From: Acidaminococcaceae bacterium
GTDB taxonomy: Bacteria > Bacillota > Negativicutes > Acidaminococcales > Acidaminococcaceae
Assembly (NCBI GenBank): GCA_944390935.1
Contig: CALXRU010000001.1
Coordinates: 62,001 to 126,000 of the forward strand
Direction: 5' to 3'
DNA length: 64,000 bases
Shown: in pieces, positions 61,386 through 64,000 of the stretch
Layout: each line of letters starts with the position of its first letter
How positions within the stretch are numbered: position 1 is the stretch's first letter
The notes under the pieces: generated by a model
What the model was told of the DNA's origin: nothing
The model's input: the letters and a program-made list of their open reading frames with translations, nothing else
Database searches by the model: none
Translations under genes and position numbers: made by a program

Positions 61386-62033
61386 CTAAATAAATCCGTT
61401 TTCAAAAAGTTTGGCTTTGCTCAAGCCCTGTTTATTGTCAGGAGCTTTAAAATTCAGTAAATGCTCCACGTATTTGCCAATAATGTCAGTTTCAAGGTTT
61501 ACCTCGTCGCCCGGCTTTTTAAAGCCCAGCGTTGTTTCTGCCGCCGTATGCGGGATAAGCGAAACACTGAAACCCGTTGCCGTTACTTCCGTCACCGTCA
61601 GGCTGATGCCGTCAATGGCGATGCTGCCTTTTTTGATGATGTATTTTAACAGCTTCGGCGGCGTTTTTATCGTGACGACTTCGGCAATGCCTTCCGCTTT
61701 TTTGGAAGCGATAACGCCCACGCCTTCCACATGCCCGCTGACGATGTGCCCGTCCAGCCCGTCACACAGGCGCAGAGTGCGTTCAAGATTAACCTTATCG
61801 CCGCTTTTTAAATGGCGCAGGTTCGTCAGCTTGACCGTTTCCGGCATTACGTCCGCGGTAAAATCGCTGCCGCTGATTTTTACCACCGTCAGGCACGCGC
61901 CATTAACGGCAACGCTGTCGCCGATTTTTAAATTGTTCAGCACTTTATTGGCTTTAACGGTAATGTTATAGCTCTGGTTCAGCGGTTTTAAGGCAACAAC
62001 CGTGCCCAGTTCCGCCACAAGCCCTGTAAACAT
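61386..62033 (-). CDS. ribE: Riboflavin synthase alpha chain
   Basis: Dismutates two lumazine molecules to riboflavin. Two similar beta-barrel halves, each with a GVCLTV-like strand (VNGACLTVVKI; IDGISLTVTEV), and GHVEGVGVI. The family start MFTGLVAELGTV fixes ATG 62033; a frame-open GTG at 62042 overlaps ribD. Length 215. Confidence 0.96.
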   Translation of the reverse strand: MFTGLVAELGTVVALKPLNQSYNITVKANKVLNNLKIGDSVAVNGACLTVVKISGSDFTADVMPETVKLTNLRHLKSGDKVNLERTLRLCDGLDGHIVSGHVEGVGVIASKKAEGIAEVVTIKTPPKLLKYIIKKGSIAIDGISLTVTEVTATGFSVSLIPHTAAETTLGFKKPGDEVNLETDIIGKYVEHLLNFKAPDNKQGLSKAKLFENGFI

Positions 62034-62034
62034 A

Positions 62035-63129
62035 TCAGTCACGCTCCGTTCTGCCGGTAATTAAAAAATCCGTACCCAGCTGTTCGTATTCAACATCTCG
62101 CAGCTTTAATGCTTTGCCCATGTCGCTGCTGCCAATGCCGCCCACCGGGCCGATTGCATCTTTGCCGCCGATAATTTTCGGCGCGATAAAAGCATAAACC
62201 CTTTCAGCCAGACCGGCGTCAATAAACGCTCCGTGTACTTCGCTGCCGCCTTCAACCAGAACGCTGGTAATCTCCATAGCAGCCAGTTTTTCCAGCAGCA
62301 CCTGTAAATCCAGATGACCGTTCCTCTGCGGCAATTTTAAAACTTCAACATTTGTAAGTTTTTGCAGCTCATCAAGTTTATCCTGCGGCGCGGCTTCGCT
62401 TACAGCGACAATCGTTTTCGCTTCGCTGTTTAATATTTTGGCGTTCAGCGGTATAACGGCATTGCTGTCCAGCACAATGCGGATGGGATTTTTGCCTACC
62501 ACCATGCGCGTCGTCAGTTCGCAGTCGTCTTGCAGCACGGTGTTTTTACCAACCAGAACAGCGTCGTGCGTTTTGCGCAGGTAATGCGCGTAAGTACGTG
62601 CTTCCGCGCCGGTAATCCATTTGGAATCACCGCCAGCAGCGGCAAGCCTGCCGTCCAGCGTCATGGCGTATTTAAGCGATACAAACGGCCGCTTATGCGT
62701 AATCCAGAAGAAAAACTTTTCGTTTAGCTTTTTCGCTTCGTCTTCGCAAACATGTTCAGTCACTTCTATTCCAGCTTCGCGCAGGCGGTTCAAGCCGCGC
62801 CCCGCCACCAGCGGATTAGGGTCTGTTACAGCGCTGACCACACGTTTAACGCCTGCTTTAATCAGCGCTTCGCAGCACGGGCCGGTTCTGCCGTAATGGG
62901 AACACGGCTCCAGCGTAACGTAAACCGTCGCGCCTTTTGCCTTATCGCCTGCCGCTGCCAAAGCGTTAATCTCCGCGTGCGGCTGGCCTGCTTTGTGGTG
63001 GTAGCCTTCGCCGACGATGTTACCGTTACCGTCAACTATCACCGCACCGACCATCGGGTTCGGGCTGGTGTCGCCCTCTGCCATCTGCGCCAACTCCAGC
63101 GCGCGCCGCATAAATTTTATATCGTCCAT
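62035..63129 (-). CDS. ribD: Bifunctional riboflavin deaminase/reductase
   Basis: N-terminal zinc deaminase (HAEINALAAAGDKAKG, PCSHYGRTGPCCEALI) and C-terminal reductase (SLKYAMTLDGRLAA, ITSVLVEGGSEVHGAFIDAGL). Length 364 is typical. AAGGTG lies upstream of ATG 63129. It is the first gene after the FMN riboswitch and its terminator. Confidence 0.97.
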   Translation of the reverse strand: MDDIKFMRRALELAQMAEGDTSPNPMVGAVIVDGNGNIVGEGYHHKAGQPHAEINALAAAGDKAKGATVYVTLEPCSHYGRTGPCCEALIKAGVKRVVSAVTDPNPLVAGRGLNRLREAGIEVTEHVCEDEAKKLNEKFFFWITHKRPFVSLKYAMTLDGRLAAAGGDSKWITGAEARTYAHYLRKTHDAVLVGKNTVLQDDCELTTRMVVGKNPIRIVLDSNAVIPLNAKILNSEAKTIVAVSEAAPQDKLDELQKLTNVEVLKLPQRNGHLDLQVLLEKLAAMEITSVLVEGGSEVHGAFIDAGLAERVYAFIAPKIIGGKDAIGPVGGIGSSDMGKALKLRDVEYEQLGTDFLITGRTERD

Positions 63130-63142
63130 TTACACACCTTCT

Positions 63143-63183
63143 TTAAAACAAAAACAGCCAAAACCTCCGGGGTTTCAGCTGTT
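63143..63183 (-). terminator. Riboswitch-controlled terminator before ribD
   Basis: On the minus strand AACAGCTGAAACC (63171-63183) pairs with GGTTTTGGCTGTT (63153-63165) with two G-U pairs, followed by TTTGTTTTA. It should form when FMN is bound. Confidence 0.85.
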
Positions 63184-63197
63184 AAAAACATAGTTCT

Positions 63198-63303
63198 GCC
63201 TTTTCTCATCCAGACTCTACTGTCGGTACCGGAATTGCACCGGTTCGTGCTTGCGCTCGCGGACTGTCACCGCCGGTCGGGAATTTCACCCTACCCCAAA
63301 GGC
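63198..63303 (-). ncRNA. FMN riboswitch (RFN element)
   Basis: Minus-strand RNA contains the conserved blocks AGGGTGAAATTCCCGACC, GGCGGTGACAGTCCGCGAGCG, GAACCGGTGCAATTCCGG and GAGTCTGGATGAGAAAAGG, closed by P1 GCCTTT (63298-63303) with AAAGGC (63198-63203). A terminator follows directly, so it acts by transcription attenuation on ribD-ribE-ribBA-ribH. Confidence 0.97.
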
Positions 63304-63324
63304 TGATATTAAATTACTACCATA

Positions 63325-63353
63325 AGTATCTACCATTGGCAAAGATTTGTCAA
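63325..63353 (-). promoter_or_regulatory. Promoter of the rib operon
   Basis: On the minus strand TTGACA (63348-63353), 17 bp, GATACT (63325-63330), about 20 bp before the riboswitch. Confidence 0.7.
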
Positions 63354-63383
63354 GAACCTTAAAAGCAAAATATCTGTGACGCG

Positions 63384-63947
63384 TTAAATAAACTGCGGGT
63401 TTTGCAGCAGCATCATGCACAACGCGCTTAAAGTTTTGGCGTCAAAAATTTCTTCGTTTTGCAGCATAGCGCGCACCTCTGCCGGTTTCAGCGCCGCGAT
63501 GTCGATAAACTCATCTTCATCGGTATGCTGGTTAAATTTTTCCAGTCCGGTTGCTGCATAAAGATGGATTACTTCATCGGTAAAGCCCGGCGTGGTAACA
63601 ATGCTGGTCAGCTTCTGCCAGTTCTTGGCGGTGTAGCCGGTTTCCTCCGACAGTTCGCGTTTAGCGCAGTCCAGCGGGTCTTCGTCCGGTTTGTCCAGCT
63701 TGCCTGCGGGCAGCTCATACAGCACACTGCCGACCGCATAACGGTACTGCTTAACAAAAATGATACTGCCGTCCTCCAGCACCGGCACAACGCACACTGC
63801 ACCCGGATGGGCAATTATTTCGCGCGTCGTTTCCCTGCCGTTGGGCAGCGTTACGGTATCAACCATTACCTTTAAAAGCCTGCCGTCAAAGCCCTGCTTG
63901 CGGCTGACAAATTTTTCATCAAGGTTCTCCTGATGTATTTTTTTCAT
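63384..63947 (-). CDS. Nudix hydrolase, ADP-ribose pyrophosphatase type
   Basis: Hydrolyses ADP-ribose and related nucleotide sugars. N-terminal FVKQYRYAVG, YELPAGK, and the Nudix box ending RELSEETGY. The box has one extra residue between the first Gly and the first Glu (GKLDKPDE) compared with the standard G-x5-E spacing. Length 187 is usual. AGGGTGA lies before the ATG. It lies 30 bp upstream of the rib promoter on the same strand. Confidence 0.9.
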   Translation of the reverse strand: MKKIHQENLDEKFVSRKQGFDGRLLKVMVDTVTLPNGRETTREIIAHPGAVCVVPVLEDGSIIFVKQYRYAVGSVLYELPAGKLDKPDEDPLDCAKRELSEETGYTAKNWQKLTSIVTTPGFTDEVIHLYAATGLEKFNQHTDEDEFIDIAALKPAEVRAMLQNEEIFDAKTLSALCMMLLQNPQFI

Positions 63948-63951
63948 AATA

Positions 63952-64000
63952 TCACCCTGCGTTTTTAAATTTTGCGGCGTTTTCCAAAAGTTCTTCCGCA
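63952..64000 (-). CDS. End of an unidentified gene running off the right edge
   Basis: The last 15 residues of a minus-strand frame, ending LLENAAKFKNAG and stopping at 63952. It ends 4 bp before the Nudix start, so the two are likely an operon. Too short to name. Confidence 0.4.
   Translation of the reverse strand, partial: AEELLENAAKFKNAG

Overview
The window looks like chromosomal DNA of a diderm Firmicute (Negativicutes, perhaps an Acidaminococcaceae member such as Phascolarctobacterium). Basis: Firmicute-type genes and regulation (RNase J, RNase Y, RNase HIII, PyrK-type dihydroorotate dehydrogenase, PyrR-type attenuator, FMN riboswitch, AGGAGG-type ribosome binding sites) sit beside genes expected of a cell with an outer membrane (type IV pilus MN/O proteins, an ArnT-like glycosyltransferase, an HpnK/ChbG-like deacetylase). 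The genus is inference. I saw no tRNA, rRNA, CRISPR array, insertion sequence or integrase.

Layout, plus strand. 0-0.6 kb: the end of fabK. 0.66-10.4 kb: a complete UMP operon pyrB-pyrC-carA-carB-pyrK-pyrD-pyrF-pyrE behind a strong promoter and a PyrR-type attenuator. 10.5-13.2 kb: a small pilus block (reduced prepilin peptidase, a PilM-PilN fusion, PilO). 13.2-20.7 kb: larB, larC, rnhC, then a four-gene envelope-sugar cassette (deacetylase, flippase-like membrane protein, epimerase, family 39/83 glycosyltransferase). 20.8-28.7 kb: one tightly packed operon for S-adenosylmethionine by-products (HAD phosphatase, MTA/MTI phosphorylase, mtnA, ahcY, class II aldolase, mtaD) that runs into nfnAB. 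Together these genes would convert methylthioadenosine through methylthioinosine to DHAP and a methylthio-aldehyde (a DHAP shunt) and also recycle S-adenosylhomocysteine.

28.8-34.4 kb is the accessory region: a strikingly AT-rich divergent pair (an AbiTii-domain protein and a 116-residue partner that share a short motif in exact register), beside a type III restriction-modification system whose modification gene has an AT-rich recognition-domain core inserted between normal-composition ends. Then follow pduL, two paralogous exported proteins, a 0.57-kb AT-rich intergenic stretch with long inverted repeats, and lexA.

From 39.5 kb to the end almost everything is on the minus strand: an overlooked 34-residue membrane peptide, a thioesterase, a PLP enzyme of the methionine gamma-lyase/aluminium-resistance family, an HflX GTPase fused to a JAMM-type domain, a DEAD-box helicase, cinA, rimO, a substrate-binding lipoprotein, ygiQ, rodZ, ftsK, RNase J, RNase Y, recX, recA, hslO, a riboswitch-controlled ribD-ribE-ribBA-ribH operon and an ADP-ribose Nudix hydrolase. 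lexA and recA both carry the same variant SOS box, CAAACA-N2-TGTTT, overlapping their promoters, which defines the LexA operator of this lineage.

The best candidates for something new are the AbiTii/partner pair with its matched motif, the JAMM-HflX fusion, the methylthioinosine-type DHAP-shunt operon, and the possible terminator-like leader of RNase Y.
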